A DNA stretch of 39,166 nucleotides, taken from an uncultured Lewinella sp. GTDB lineage: Bacteria > Bacteroidota > Bacteroidia > Chitinophagales > Saprospiraceae. Numbering within the stretch: position 1 is the first letter of the stretch; each line of letters opens with the position of its first letter. The stretch lies in assembly GCA_913057785.1 (NCBI GenBank), contig CAJXPD010000075.1:1-39166 (forward strand), written 5' to 3'. A model generated the notes under the pieces. It did not search any database. It had not been told where the DNA came from and saw only the letters and a program-made list of their open reading frames with translations. Below are positions 8,242 through 18,400 of the stretch, piece after piece. Made by a program: the position numbers and the translations under genes.

Positions 8242-9543
8242 ATGAAACGATTAATATATATACTGGCTCTACAATTGCTAGGGATGGGAATGGCACAAGC
8301 GCAAGTTCCTGTTCCTGCACCGGAACAGCCGGGCCCCATCTTGTTGAAAGGTGGCTTTGCTCATTTAGGAAATGGGCAAGTGATTGAAAATAGTTTAATA
8401 GGGTTTGACAAAGGGAAGCTTACATTGGTAGCAGCAGCCAGTACCTCCGTAGATGAAGGTGGCTACACCGTTGTTGATGTAAGTGGGAAACATATTTATC
8501 CTGGATTCATCATACCCAATAGCCAATTAGGCTTGGTTGAAGTCTCTTCTGTCCGAGCAATGACAGACAATTCCGAACGAGGCTCCATCAATCCGAATGT
8601 ACGTTCTTTAGTTGCGTACAATACGGATTCTGAGCATTTACCCACGATGCGCTTTAATGGCATTTTGGTGGCTGAAGCCACGCCTAGTGGTGGTAGAATA
8701 TCAGGGACATCTTCGGTGATGGAATTGGAAGGTTGGAACTGGGAAGATGCTTGTCACACGGCAGATATGGCTATCCATATGAATTGGCCAGCCCGCATGA
8801 GTCGAAGGTTCGATTTCAACACCTTTACCGTTAGCACCGCTCCCAACAAGGATTACGATAAGCAGGTTGCGGAGCTCAAGACTCATTTTAGTGATGCCAT
8901 CAGCTATGGCAATATGGCTAAAATGGAAACTAATCTGAAAATGGAGGCCATGCAAGGACTTTTCGATGGTTCAAAGATCCTCATGATCCATACCAACGCG
9001 GCCAAGGAAATGGTTGAAAGTATAAGAATGGCCCAGGATCATGGAGTTAAAAGAATCACCTTGGTGGGAGGAGCAGATGCGTTGATGGTAGCTGATTTCC
9101 TCAAGGAAAATGATATTCCGCTGATCATTCCACCAACGCACAGCTTACCTAATCGAACCGATCAAGCCATTGACCTTCCTTACGAATTACCCCATTTGCT
9201 GACGGAGGCAGGCGTGCAGGTTAGTCTATCCCACACTGGGATGTTGGCGAATTCTCGAAACTTGCCTTTCTATGCAGGCACTGCTGCTGCTTATGGAATG
9301 GATAAGGAAGAAGCGTTGAAAACCATCACTTCAAATACGGCAAGGGCACTAGGCGTGGAAGATCGACTGGGAACATTGGAAACGGGAAAGGACGCTACGC
9401 TTTTCGTTTCCGAAGGGGATGCCTTAGATATTCGTGGAAACCACTTGCTTCACGCCTTTATCAGTGGCAAGGAAGTGGTGCTCCCGAACAAGCAGCAAGC
9501 GCTTTACGAGCGCTATTCCAATAAGTATGGGCATAAGAAATAA
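8242..9543 (+). CDS. Exported amidohydrolase-like protein, probably inactive
   Basis: The 433-residue protein has a signal peptide (cut near AQAQ, 18-21), then the usual beta-sandwich start and an amidohydrolase barrel. At the place of the HxH metal motif it reads GFIIPNSQLG, with Asn93 and Gln95 in place of His. The late motif LSHTGMLANSR lacks the usual Asp. The C-terminal DRLGTLETGKDATLFV segment is well kept. The pattern matches the dead first half of the preceding 1011-residue protein. A structural or regulatory partner role for that protein is a reasonable inference. A strong hairpin terminator lies 41 bp downstream, so the pair forms one unit. Confidence 0.85.
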   Translation: MKRLIYILALQLLGMGMAQAQVPVPAPEQPGPILLKGGFAHLGNGQVIENSLIGFDKGKLTLVAAASTSVDEGGYTVVDVSGKHIYPGFIIPNSQLGLVEVSSVRAMTDNSERGSINPNVRSLVAYNTDSEHLPTMRFNGILVAEATPSGGRISGTSSVMELEGWNWEDACHTADMAIHMNWPARMSRRFDFNTFTVSTAPNKDYDKQVAELKTHFSDAISYGNMAKMETNLKMEAMQGLFDGSKILMIHTNAAKEMVESIRMAQDHGVKRITLVGGADALMVADFLKENDIPLIIPPTHSLPNRTDQAIDLPYELPHLLTEAGVQVSLSHTGMLANSRNLPFYAGTAAAYGMDKEEALKTITSNTARALGVEDRLGTLETGKDATLFVSEGDALDIRGNHLLHAFISGKEVVLPNKQQALYERYSNKYGHKK

Positions 9544-9584
9544 AGGAATTTCAAAGTTTTAGCTTAGTAGCTAATACACGAAAA

Positions 9585-9616
9585 CGGGCGAGCCAACAGG
9601 TAGGTTGGCTCGCCCG
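9585..9616 (+). terminator. Strong intrinsic terminator after the amidohydrolase pair
   Basis: CGGGCGAGCCAAC (9585-9597) and GTTGGCTCGCCCG (9604-9616) form a perfect 13-bp GC-rich stem with the 6-base loop AGGTAG. AAAA precedes it and AATGTTTT follows, so it could end transcription from both sides. The convergent transporter gene ends about 100 bp further on. Confidence 0.85.
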
Positions 9617-9715
9617 AATGTTTTAAAGGGCAATGTGGCAATTTACTCAAACTCCCACTGCCACGCACCCTATCTTTCCACAAACCGGAACAGCTGTAGC
9701 AGGATAGCTCTCTAC

Positions 9716-11197
9716 TTATTCTGTACTCTCGCGTCGTGCTATCAGTTCCAATTTGATCTGTTCCACTTGCTTGTCATCTAGTTTGTACCAGAATAATAGG
9801 CCTGCCGTCAAAAGATATAAGGCTCCAGGGATCACGGAGAAGGACAGTTTGATCGCCAATATAGACTCTGCTGTTTGTTGGATCGCCTCGCCATCATAGT
9901 TGGCAATCGTCAAAAGCCATCCTGCGAGGGCTACAGCAATACCTCCACCAATCTTCTGAGCAAATGTGGTTGCTGAAAAGAATAGGCCGGTGGCACGACG
10001 ACGATTCTTCCATTCTGAGAAATCCGCTGTATCGGCAATCATGGACCACAATAGGGGAATGGTGGGTGCGATCGCTATTTTAGAGAGGATGTTAATTGTA
10101 TGTAGCATGTAGAAATCCTCCTTGCCTGGAAGGTATAGCGCCATTGTTAATATACCAGATACAGCCGAACACACTAGGTAAACATCTCGTTTTTCAAACC
10201 GCTTGGTGAGCGGAGTAGCAAGGAGTACACCTATGATCAGCGATACGGTTGTCGCGGTATACAGAAGGGTAGCCCCATTCTCATTTCCTATATAATATTT
10301 GAAGTACTGGTTGATCACCGCACCTTGAATGTTGATGAGGACAAAAGTGATGATCCCTAGGATAAATAGGATGAGCCATGCTTGTACCCCAAATACGTTC
10401 TTCAGGTCCTCCGTCAAATTAGATTTCTGGTTGGCAGGTGGCTTGATTCGTTCCTTGGTCATCAAGAAGGAAAGTACCAGGAGGACAGTGCCCAAAATGG
10501 CCATGATTATGGCTATGAATTGAAAAGCTCTACGCTCATGCTGTACAATGATATCTTTCAAACCACCAGAGGTGTCTAATAAGCGCGCCTCTCCCCAATT
10601 GTGCTCTTGGATGAAAGCAAAAGCTTGCTCTGGTAAGTTGGCATTTTGGGCATAAAGCAATACCTCATCCATGATCAGGTAATTCTTGAAGACCATGGTG
10701 AAGCTCACAATAAACATACCAATGAAACCTAAGAAGAATCTGTACTGATTAAGCTCTGTACGCTCAGCTGAATCTGCGGTCATTACGCCCGATAGGGCAG
10801 AGTAGGGCAAATTTACCGCCGTATATGTGGTACTTAGTAAAAGGTACATGATGGCCGCATAAATAACCTTTCCTGTTTCCTCATAATCGGGTGTGGTGAA
10901 CAACAATACCAGAGAAATGCCCATGGGGATGGCAAACCAGATCATGTAGGGTCGGAATTTTCCCCACTTGGTATTGGTTCGGTCCGAGATAATACCGATC
11001 AGCGGATCAGAAATTGCATCCCAGACCCTTGCGACCAACATGATCGTACCAGCCATTGCTGCAGAAATGCCATATACGTCGGTGAAAAAGAAGAAGAGAA
11101 ACATTCCTGCCATATCCCAGGCGAAATGGCAGGCCGTATCCCCGAGGCCATATCCCAGCTTCTCTCTAAAAGATAATTTAGGTGCTTTAAGCGTCAT
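9716..11197 (-). CDS. GPH/MelB-family sugar:cation symporter
   Basis: The 493-residue membrane protein has about 12 hydrophobic segments. It carries the glycoside-pentoside-hexuronide family signs: a FREKLGYGLGD start, DAISDPLIGIISDRT after the second helix, and WGKFRPYM in the first loop. It probably imports a sugar or oligosaccharide with H+ or Na+. ATG at 11197 is preferred over an in-frame TTG at 11224, because the family normally begins a few residues before FREKLGYG. It is transcribed away from the TetR gene. The intergenic stretch 11198-11431 between them could hold both promoters. The substrate is not readable from sequence. Confidence 0.88.
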   Translation of the reverse strand: MTLKAPKLSFREKLGYGLGDTACHFAWDMAGMFLFFFFTDVYGISAAMAGTIMLVARVWDAISDPLIGIISDRTNTKWGKFRPYMIWFAIPMGISLVLLFTTPDYEETGKVIYAAIMYLLLSTTYTAVNLPYSALSGVMTADSAERTELNQYRFFLGFIGMFIVSFTMVFKNYLIMDEVLLYAQNANLPEQAFAFIQEHNWGEARLLDTSGGLKDIIVQHERRAFQFIAIIMAILGTVLLVLSFLMTKERIKPPANQKSNLTEDLKNVFGVQAWLILFILGIITFVLINIQGAVINQYFKYYIGNENGATLLYTATTVSLIIGVLLATPLTKRFEKRDVYLVCSAVSGILTMALYLPGKEDFYMLHTINILSKIAIAPTIPLLWSMIADTADFSEWKNRRRATGLFFSATTFAQKIGGGIAVALAGWLLTIANYDGEAIQQTAESILAIKLSFSVIPGALYLLTAGLLFWYKLDDKQVEQIKLELIARRESTE

Positions 11198-11403
11198 AAA
11201 GGTTCCATTTTGTTGATTGTGCAATACGCAGTTTTTTGCTGCTTTTGTTCTTCCAGTACAGGATGATTTTCTTGTAATTGGCTATTGAGGATTTGGGAAG
11301 CAAGAGAAAGTCGGTGTATAGGTTGAAGTGCCAGCGTCCATCCTACACTTCTTACCCCTCAAATTAGGAAAACCTTCCGTAAAATTGGTATTCTGAGAAA
11401 AAT

Positions 11404-11432
11404 TAAACATTTTTGTTGAACAATTTTGTTTA
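11404..11432. promoter_or_regulatory. 29-bp palindrome at the TetR start, candidate autoregulatory operator
   Basis: TAAACA ttt TTGTT g AACAA ttt TGTTTA is an interrupted inverted repeat centred on 11418, with 22 of 28 flanking bases paired. It ends on the first base of the likely TetR start codon (11432). A weak Bacteroidota-type promoter (TTG at 11385, CATTTTTG at 11408, 20 bp apart) overlaps it. Overlap of palindrome and promoter is the usual layout for TetR autorepression. This is a prediction. Confidence 0.55.
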
Positions 11433-12043
11433 TGACGAAAATGAATCAAAAAACAAAGGATAAGATTCTGGCCGCTGCGGAGCTCGTATTTCATGAACAA
11501 GGCTTTAAGGGAGCTAGGACTACCTTGATCGCCAAAAAGGCTGGGGTAAGCCGAACGATGCTACACTATTACTATAGTACTAAGGAGGACCTCTTTCAGG
11601 AAGTCTTGCAGCTTTCCTTCGGCTTTTTCCTACAACACGCACAAAGTCTATTCACCGGCAAAGGGAATCTGAAAACCTTGATTGACCAGCTAATCGATTT
11701 GCTTTACGAAGTCTTGACGGCAAAACCCGGGCTAGCCAGTTTTATGGTCAATATCTTAAATGATACACCAGAATTGATCACTGGGCTCCCCATGATACAG
11801 GAAGAAAAGCTACCTGCTCGGCTTGATGAATTACTGGACCGAGCTAAGCGAGAGGGGCAAATTAGTACTGAACTAAGCGGAGAAGATCTCTTAATCAATA
11901 TTTATGGACTATGCGTTATTCCATACCTTACCGCACCACTGATCAAGTTTAAAGAAAATCGATCAGACCAAGAGATGCAAGTCTTCTTGCAGAAGCGAAA
12001 GGGGATGATAAAGGCTTTCGTATGGAACGGCATACAAACCTGA
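11432..12043 (+). CDS. TetR-family transcriptional regulator
   Basis: The protein is 203 residues from ATG 11432; starts at 11426 (TTG) or 11441 (ATG) are also possible. The N-terminal helix-turn-helix is clear: KDKILAAAELVFHEQGFKGARTT, then IAKKAGVSRTMLHYYYSTKEDLF at about residues 32-55. The C-terminal ligand domain is less conserved, as usual, so the inducer cannot be read. It heads a cassette of membrane protein, FAD monooxygenase and FAH-family hydrolase (gaps of 7, 1 and -4 bp), which it probably represses until an aromatic or quinone-like compound is present. That role is inferred from context. A palindrome overlaps its start. Confidence 0.88.
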   Translation: MTKMNQKTKDKILAAAELVFHEQGFKGARTTLIAKKAGVSRTMLHYYYSTKEDLFQEVLQLSFGFFLQHAQSLFTGKGNLKTLIDQLIDLLYEVLTAKPGLASFMVNILNDTPELITGLPMIQEEKLPARLDELLDRAKREGQISTELSGEDLLINIYGLCVIPYLTAPLIKFKENRSDQEMQVFLQKRKGMIKAFVWNGIQT

Positions 12044-12050
12044 AACTAGT

Positions 12051-12503
12051 ATGAAACGAAACCTACTTATCGGTAAAATTCTACTCACGATCGGTGTCCT
12101 GGAATTCTTTGGCCCCTTATTAAAGGACACAGGAGCCTCACACCTGATGAACTCAGAATGGGTAGGCCACGCCCGAGTACATTTGGCTTGGTTGTTAGGC
12201 TATATGTTCTTTTCGGGACTCGTAAATATCTACTTCATTTGGATTAGAAAGCCTTTCAAGCTTTCTCACCTTTATCTCTCTTGTCTCTGGCAAGCCACCC
12301 ATCTAGTTGGATTTTGGGCTGGAATCTTATTCGTGCCCTTATATGGCGGTGCTATTGTAGATCATCGCTATCACACACACATACTGGGTGTGGATGAAAA
12401 CATCTTTGTCTTCGCAGTACTATCCATCGTATTGGTTGCTGCTTACATTTGGATTAAAACGAAGGTAGAGCCTTTTTATAAGTCGGAATTGACGACCACC
12501 TGA
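12051..12503 (+). CDS. Small four-helix membrane protein (DUF6640-like)
   Basis: The 150-residue protein has four hydrophobic segments, at about residues 5-25, 45-65, 80-100 and 118-138. A polar loop after helix 1 contains NSEWVGHARVH, which recalls the DUF6640 group of small membrane proteins; that match is from memory and unsure. A second loop is His-rich (VDHRYHTHILG). It starts 7 bp after the TetR stop and ends 1 bp before the monooxygenase start, so it belongs to the same operon. It could support a membrane-bound oxidation step or transport, but nothing in the sequence proves this. Confidence 0.6.
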   Translation: MKRNLLIGKILLTIGVLEFFGPLLKDTGASHLMNSEWVGHARVHLAWLLGYMFFSGLVNIYFIWIRKPFKLSHLYLSCLWQATHLVGFWAGILFVPLYGGAIVDHRYHTHILGVDENIFVFAVLSIVLVAAYIWIKTKVEPFYKSELTTT

Positions 12504-12504
12504 T

Positions 12505-14295
12505 ATGGAAGAGTCCTACAAAACGGATGTCTTAATAATTGGTGGGGGACCTGCTGGCATGTTAAGTGGCATTTACTTGGACCGTTTGGGGGTTTCAAGT
12601 ATTGTCGTTGAGCGTCAGCTAGCTATTTCCGAGCATCCTAAGGCACACGAGTTGAGCGCTCGTTCTATAGAGATTCTCTACCAATTGGGGTTTTCAATGG
12701 AAGAGCTGAAAGCAGAGGCTTCTTCCTATGAAGATGCCTCAAGAATCCTATTTGGGCATACCATCAAGGATATTCTCGGAGAAATCGATCTGCAAGCGGA
12801 TGGGAATGACGCAAAATACCGGAAACATCTTGCGGCCGCTGAACCTTATCTGAATCTTTCGCAGACAGAATTGGAAAAGATTATGCGTCGCCGATTGAAG
12901 GCCTGTAGGCATTCCAGCCTGTGGATTGGCCACCAATGGGAGGGCATGCAGGAGCAAGAAGCAGGTGTGCAGAGCGAGATCTTGGATTTGAATAAGGATC
13001 GACGTATCCAAGTAAACAGCAAATTTGTAATCTGTGCGGATGGGGCAGGAAGCCGAAGCCGGCGTACCCTTGGCATTAATATGTTGGGGGAGGATAAAAT
13101 CGACGACTTTATCAGCGTTTACTTTAAGCATAATCTAAGGGAATACCTGATTAAGCCAGCCAAATTATTCTGGATCATGAATCCGGCTGCTCCAGGAACC
13201 TTTATTGCCCATCATATCGAAAAACGCTGGGTGTATCACTTCCCGATCTACACACCCTACGAAAAGAAGGAACAATTTACCGAGCCCGTGCTCAAGCAAC
13301 GTATACTTACCGCCTTGGGTGATGAAACCATTCCAATTGAACTGAGTTCTATTAGTTTTTGGAGGATGACTTGCCAGATAGCCGAGACCTTTAGAAAGGG
13401 TAGAGCTTTTTTGGTGGGCGATGCAGCGCATCGATTTCCTCCGACGGGAGGATTAGGGATGAACTCAGGTATCGGTGATGTACAAAATCTGTGTTGGAAA
13501 TTGGCATTGGTGATCAATGACCAAGCCGGAGATTCACTCCTGGATTCTTATGAGGCAGAAAGAAGACCAGTGGTTGAACTAAATAGTGAGGAGAGTCTAC
13601 ATAACTACTTCAAAATCTGGGATGTACCTAGATCTATGGGCCTTGATCCTAGAGCTATGAAATGGCAAGCTATGTTGCTCAATAGTAGGTTTGTGCAATT
13701 GTTTCCAAAGCGATGGATATCCACGCTGCTGTCCAAGGTGTATACAATGCTCTCGCGCAGGATCTTATCGATTCACGATGATGCTAAACTTCGATCAAAG
13801 GTCAAGAAAGCCATCAAGGATCAAACGGACCATTTTGATCGGATAGGATTAGATTTAGGATACTTCTATGAAGACGGGGCGATTGTGAAATCTTTTTCTC
13901 CGGACCTTCCGAAGCAGACCGTCAGTCATTATGAACCTTCCTTAGAACCTGGAGCTCGTTTTCCACATTTTTGGTGGTATGATCAAAAGGAAAAGAAGAG
14001 TTCTCATGAATGGCTGCATCCAACAAAGTTCAGCTTACTCTGTAGTAAAACAGGCAAAGCCTGGTGGAAAGCACATTCGACACAGTTATCCGAAAAAACT
14101 AAGTCTTTAGTCCAGGTATTGGTGATTGAAGATCAATGGAACAGTAATCCAGCAATGACAACGGCAGAAACCTTTTACCCAATTGACAAAGTCCCATTGC
14201 TATTGATTCGACCTGATGGGCAAATTGCCTGGCGTCCTGAAAGTTTAGCAGTTGATCTCACAGCCGTTTTTAACCAATTAATTCCATTCTCATGA
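12505..14295 (+). CDS. FAD-dependent aromatic-type monooxygenase (PheA/TfdB class)
   Basis: The 596-residue flavoprotein should hydroxylate a phenolic, aromatic or polyketide-like compound using NAD(P)H and O2. Visible signatures are the dinucleotide motif VLIIGGGPAGM (residues 10-20), the DG motif FVICADGAGSRSRR near 175-188, and the GD motif AFLVGDAAHRFPPTGG near 302-315 followed by NSGIGDVQNLCWKLA. The last 100 residues resemble the thioredoxin-like C-terminal domain of phenol hydroxylases (VPLLLIRPDGQIAWRP near the end). Its stop overlaps the next start (ATGA), which ties it to the hydrolase gene. The substrate is unknown. Confidence 0.88.
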   Translation: MEESYKTDVLIIGGGPAGMLSGIYLDRLGVSSIVVERQLAISEHPKAHELSARSIEILYQLGFSMEELKAEASSYEDASRILFGHTIKDILGEIDLQADGNDAKYRKHLAAAEPYLNLSQTELEKIMRRRLKACRHSSLWIGHQWEGMQEQEAGVQSEILDLNKDRRIQVNSKFVICADGAGSRSRRTLGINMLGEDKIDDFISVYFKHNLREYLIKPAKLFWIMNPAAPGTFIAHHIEKRWVYHFPIYTPYEKKEQFTEPVLKQRILTALGDETIPIELSSISFWRMTCQIAETFRKGRAFLVGDAAHRFPPTGGLGMNSGIGDVQNLCWKLALVINDQAGDSLLDSYEAERRPVVELNSEESLHNYFKIWDVPRSMGLDPRAMKWQAMLLNSRFVQLFPKRWISTLLSKVYTMLSRRILSIHDDAKLRSKVKKAIKDQTDHFDRIGLDLGYFYEDGAIVKSFSPDLPKQTVSHYEPSLEPGARFPHFWWYDQKEKKSSHEWLHPTKFSLLCSKTGKAWWKAHSTQLSEKTKSLVQVLVIEDQWNSNPAMTTAETFYPIDKVPLLLIRPDGQIAWRPESLAVDLTAVFNQLIPFS

Positions 14296-15278
14296 ATGTT
14301 AAGAAGATGATTCTAGCAGCTTTAACGGTATTGATCGCAGGTTTGGCCATCTACCTGTTCCGCCCCCTATCCAATATCCCTTCTCCGGCAGTCTTTACTT
14401 GTATAGACATCGCTGACGGCTCTTTCATGGCTATGGATAGCCTCCCTAAACCTCAGTTCATCTATGGAATGGGGTTGACCTATAGCCAACATTTGAAAGA
14501 AACAGCCGCTGAATTCAATCCAGGGGAACTTCCGCCTATCTTCTACAAGAAAAAGCAAAGTCTGAGCAGGCACGGTGATCAAGTCAAGTTGCCCTCCACA
14601 AAGCAGATGATGCAAGCCGCCGAGGAGATGGAAGCGGACGTAGGCGAAAAGTTGCGTGCAGATTTTCAAGATCTATCTCCCATGTTGGATTATGAGGTTG
14701 AGTTGGGTTTTGTTCTGCTGGAGGATGTAAGTCGTGCCAACCTCCAAGCTGATGATTTTGTGCCGGCTATTGGATTCTTCATCTCTAATGATCTATCTGC
14801 TAGGAGCATTGCATTGCTAGGGGAAGGCACAAATATGCGCTACGAGTACTGGGGAGTATCTAAGAGTTTTCCAGGCTTTCTTCCCGTGGGAGGCCAGGTT
14901 TGGATCCCCAATGCCCCTAGCGCAAACACTATCCCTTGCGTTAGAATTGAAACCGTTGTCAATGGAGAAATCCGACAATCTCAAACTACCGATAATATGA
15001 TCTACACGCCACTAGAGATGCTCAGATTTATTCAACAAAAGTATCCTAATAACCAGCTTAGGAAAGGAGATATGGTGTTGACGGGAACACCTGGCGGTGT
15101 GGCTATCGCTACACCCAAAGCCCTAGTTCGATTAAGTAATCTATTGGGATTTGACCGCTATAAAAAGTTGTCCATCAAGCAAGGAGGAGATTTATCTGGC
15201 TTTTTGAAGGCTGGAGATGTGGTGGAGGTAAAGGGCGAGGGACTTGGAACCGTAAAGACTACAATTATTTCAGATTAA
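14292..15278 (+). CDS. Membrane-anchored fumarylacetoacetate-hydrolase-family protein
   Basis: The 328-residue protein has a FAH-fold core: the metal-binding region LDYEVELGFVLLEDV (Glu135, Glu137), FFISNDLSARS (Asp167) and the late GDMVLTGTPGGVA motif. FAH-fold enzymes cleave or decarboxylate 2-oxo acids or 1,3-diketones late in aromatic breakdown. Unusually, residues 6-26 form a hydrophobic anchor (MILAALTVLIAGLAIYLF), whereas most FAH proteins are cytosolic. The ATGA overlap with the monooxygenase gene suggests coupled translation and a two-step route: ring oxidation, then hydrolysis of the product. The segment between about residues 55 and 110 is longer than in short FAHD1-like members. 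Confidence 0.85.
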   Translation: MNVKKMILAALTVLIAGLAIYLFRPLSNIPSPAVFTCIDIADGSFMAMDSLPKPQFIYGMGLTYSQHLKETAAEFNPGELPPIFYKKKQSLSRHGDQVKLPSTKQMMQAAEEMEADVGEKLRADFQDLSPMLDYEVELGFVLLEDVSRANLQADDFVPAIGFFISNDLSARSIALLGEGTNMRYEYWGVSKSFPGFLPVGGQVWIPNAPSANTIPCVRIETVVNGEIRQSQTTDNMIYTPLEMLRFIQQKYPNNQLRKGDMVLTGTPGGVAIATPKALVRLSNLLGFDRYKKLSIKQGGDLSGFLKAGDVVEVKGEGLGTVKTTIISD

Positions 15279-15368
15279 TACGAGAACTGGCTCACTACTG
15301 ACATTCTCCCTTTTGGAAGGGTAGGTGTAAAGCATGGAATTGCCTAACTTCGGCATCTCATCGATTAC

Positions 15369-15387
15369 GAAGCTTGCAAAAAGCTTC
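15369..15387. promoter_or_regulatory. Inverted repeat between the FAH and CotH genes
   Basis: GAAGCTT (15369-15375) and AAGCTTC (15381-15387) are perfect arms around GCAAA, 19 bp before the CotH-protein start. No T run follows, so a regulatory site or leader hairpin is more likely than a terminator. The AAGCTT core is itself palindromic, which lowers the value of the match. Confidence 0.25.
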
Positions 15388-15405
15388 ATCATAAAGTAGT
15401 GACTG

Positions 15406-18400
15406 ATGTTGGAAAAACTCCTCTCTGTTTGTTTTTGGACCCTATTAGCGGGTACCACTTTAATTGCTAATTCGAAAGGGGAAGAAGATTATCTAGCCCG
15501 CCTGTCTATCCCACTTGGTTCGGCCTTAGACGACGTCGAAGAGCGCCCTAATGGTACCATATATTCTAATAGTACAGACCTTGAATTAAGCTATGATTAC
15601 CAGAACGGTAACCAGAAAATCGGATTGCGTTTCCCATCCATCCCGTTAGTGAGTGGAGTACAGATACAAAAAGCCTACATCCAGTTTACTGCAGATGAAG
15701 CGGGTACGGATCCGACCAATTTATCCATCCGTATTAATGAAGAAGACAATGCTGCTCCTTTTACCTTAGCCAATAATAATGTGAGCCAAAGAAATCTCTC
15801 GGTACAGGCCATCAACTGGCAGCCTGCACCCTGGTTTACAGAAGGAGAGCAAGGTGTTGATCAGCGAACCCCAGATTTATCGGAATTGATCAATCAAATC
15901 CTGAATCGACCAGGTTGGGAAAAAGGTAATGCCGTAGCCTTTGTTATCGATGGTAATGGTACCCGTACCGCAGAAGCATTTGAAGGAGACGCTACCTTAG
16001 CTCCAAGGCTAGTTATGGAGGTACTTTTACCTACTCCACAAGAACCTATTACAGGTTTGCTCATAAATGAGTTAATGGCCGCCAATGCCTCTATTAATGA
16101 TGAATTTGGGGAAGCGGATGACTGGCTTGAGTTATACAATGATAGTGAGGAGCCTATTGAAATTGGTGGTCTTTATCTCACCGATAAGCTTGATCAACTA
16201 GATAAATGGCAAATTGCTAGACCACAGATTATTGCCCCCGGCGATTTCGCCTTGATCTGGGCGGATGGAGACGAACAACAGGGAGGCGACCATGCCTCCT
16301 TTAAGCTGTCGGCAGATGGGGAGGCACTGGCGTTAGTCCAGAAGATAGGAGCGGAACTTGTGATTTTGGATCAGATTGAATATGGAGAAATATCGATTGA
16401 TGTATCCTATGGTAGAATTACGGATGGGAGTGATCAATGGGTTTTCTTTGCCGAAGCTACCCCAGCTTCTTCTAATGATGGACAAGCGAGATTTCTCAAT
16501 GCGGATATTACTTTCTCATTGCAAGACGGGATGTACTTCGGTTCACAGCAGCTAACAATGGAAACAGATGAAACGGCTGCGAATATACATTATACATTAA
16601 ATGGTAAGAATCCTTCTGAGGATGATCCGATCTACCAAGGGCCGATCACGATCGCCAGTTCTACGGTTGTTAGTGCCCGCGCCTTTAAGCCCGGGTTTGC
16701 CGGCCAAAAGACGACTAGGGGCACCTATCTGATTGACGAATCCAGTGATGTATTTCATTTGAATCTGCAAATTGACCCTAAATACTTATGGGATGATGAG
16801 ACCGGCATGTATGTAACGGGGGAGAATGGAGTCACGGGTTTTTGTAGCGAGCAACCTAGGAATTGGAATCAGGATTGGGAATATCCAGGGCAGGTAACCC
16901 TTTTTGAACCAGATGGCAGGATGGCATTTAAAGTAAATGCAGGGGTGAAGATTGGCGGCGGCTGCTCGCGAGGACTTAAAATGAAGAGTTTCAATTTCTT
17001 TTTACGAAAAGGTACCTATGGCGATGAGAAGATCGAATATCAACTCTTTGATCAGTTAGATATACATGAGTTTAAACGGTTCAAGATTAGGAACGGAGGA
17101 AATGATTTTACACAAATGCTGTTTAGGGATGCGGCAATCCATGAAATTGTTAGAGATCAGTTTGATATGGATATCATGGCTTATCGTCCAGTCCAGGTAT
17201 TCCTTAACGGAGACTATTGGGGCGTTTACGGCATGCGAGAGTTTTTCAATAAAGATTATCTGGCTTCTCATCATGGAGTAGATCGCGATAACCTTGACAT
17301 TATAAAGAACCCTTTTGCACCCTGGCGTGAGGTCAAAGAAGGAAATAATGTTGCTTATACCAATTTGCGTGATTTCATTCAAGATAATGACCTAAGTGTG
17401 GCAGCAAACTACCGACAGGTCTTGGAGCAGATTGACATGAATGAATTTCTCAACTACTTTCTAGCACAGATCTATCTAGCTGCTTATGATTGGCCTGCTA
17501 ATAACATGCAAATTTGGCGAGATCGGGATAATGGAAAATGGAGATGGATGTTTTTTGATCTGGATGCAACGACTAATTATGGGGAATGGAGCCTTTCCAA
17601 TGCACATGATCGAACCTTGGGGCATGCTTTGGTTCCGAATGGTCCCGTTTGGCCCAACGGACCAGAAAGTACCCTGTTTCTTAGGAAATTGCTCGAGAAT
17701 GATGACTTCCGCCATGAATTTATCCAACGCATGTGTACCTATGTGGAATTGGTATACACACCGGCTCGAGCTAATGAGGTCACGGATCGTATCCAGAGTC
17801 AGCTGGAGCCGCTGATGCAACGGCATATATGGCGCTGGTGGAATGTTTATTGGGATTTAGGAGGGGGAAATCCTTCAGGAGGATCAATTAATAACTGGAA
17901 AGCCTACATCCATAAGTTCAAGCAATTTTTCGTGGACCGACCAGGACACTTGTACTCCCATTTTGCGGATGAATTCAACTTGGGTGAGCAAGTGGAGCTA
18001 AGTATTAATGTGACTGCTGAAACACCAGGGACCGTTGTATTGCATGACAATGACTACCCCCTTCCATTTCAATATGCAGGTACTTATTTTGTGGGGGTAC
18101 CTATGCGAATTAAAGCAGTTCCTAAAGCTGGCTATACTTTTTGGAAGTGGGCGGAAACCGGTGACCCTAGTCCCGAACTTAGATATATCCCAAACACTAA
18201 CAAAACCCTAACCCCCCTCTTTGTTCCTGCTGGACCATTTATTACGGAGGTTCACTACCAACCCCTGGAGGGCGAATCTCACGAGTTTATAGAGATACAT
18301 AATGCCGCTGATACGGGCATGAACATCAGCGGTTTTCGCTTCGATGATGGCGTAGATTTTACCTTCCCAAATAACACAATGCTAAATCCTGGTGAATACA

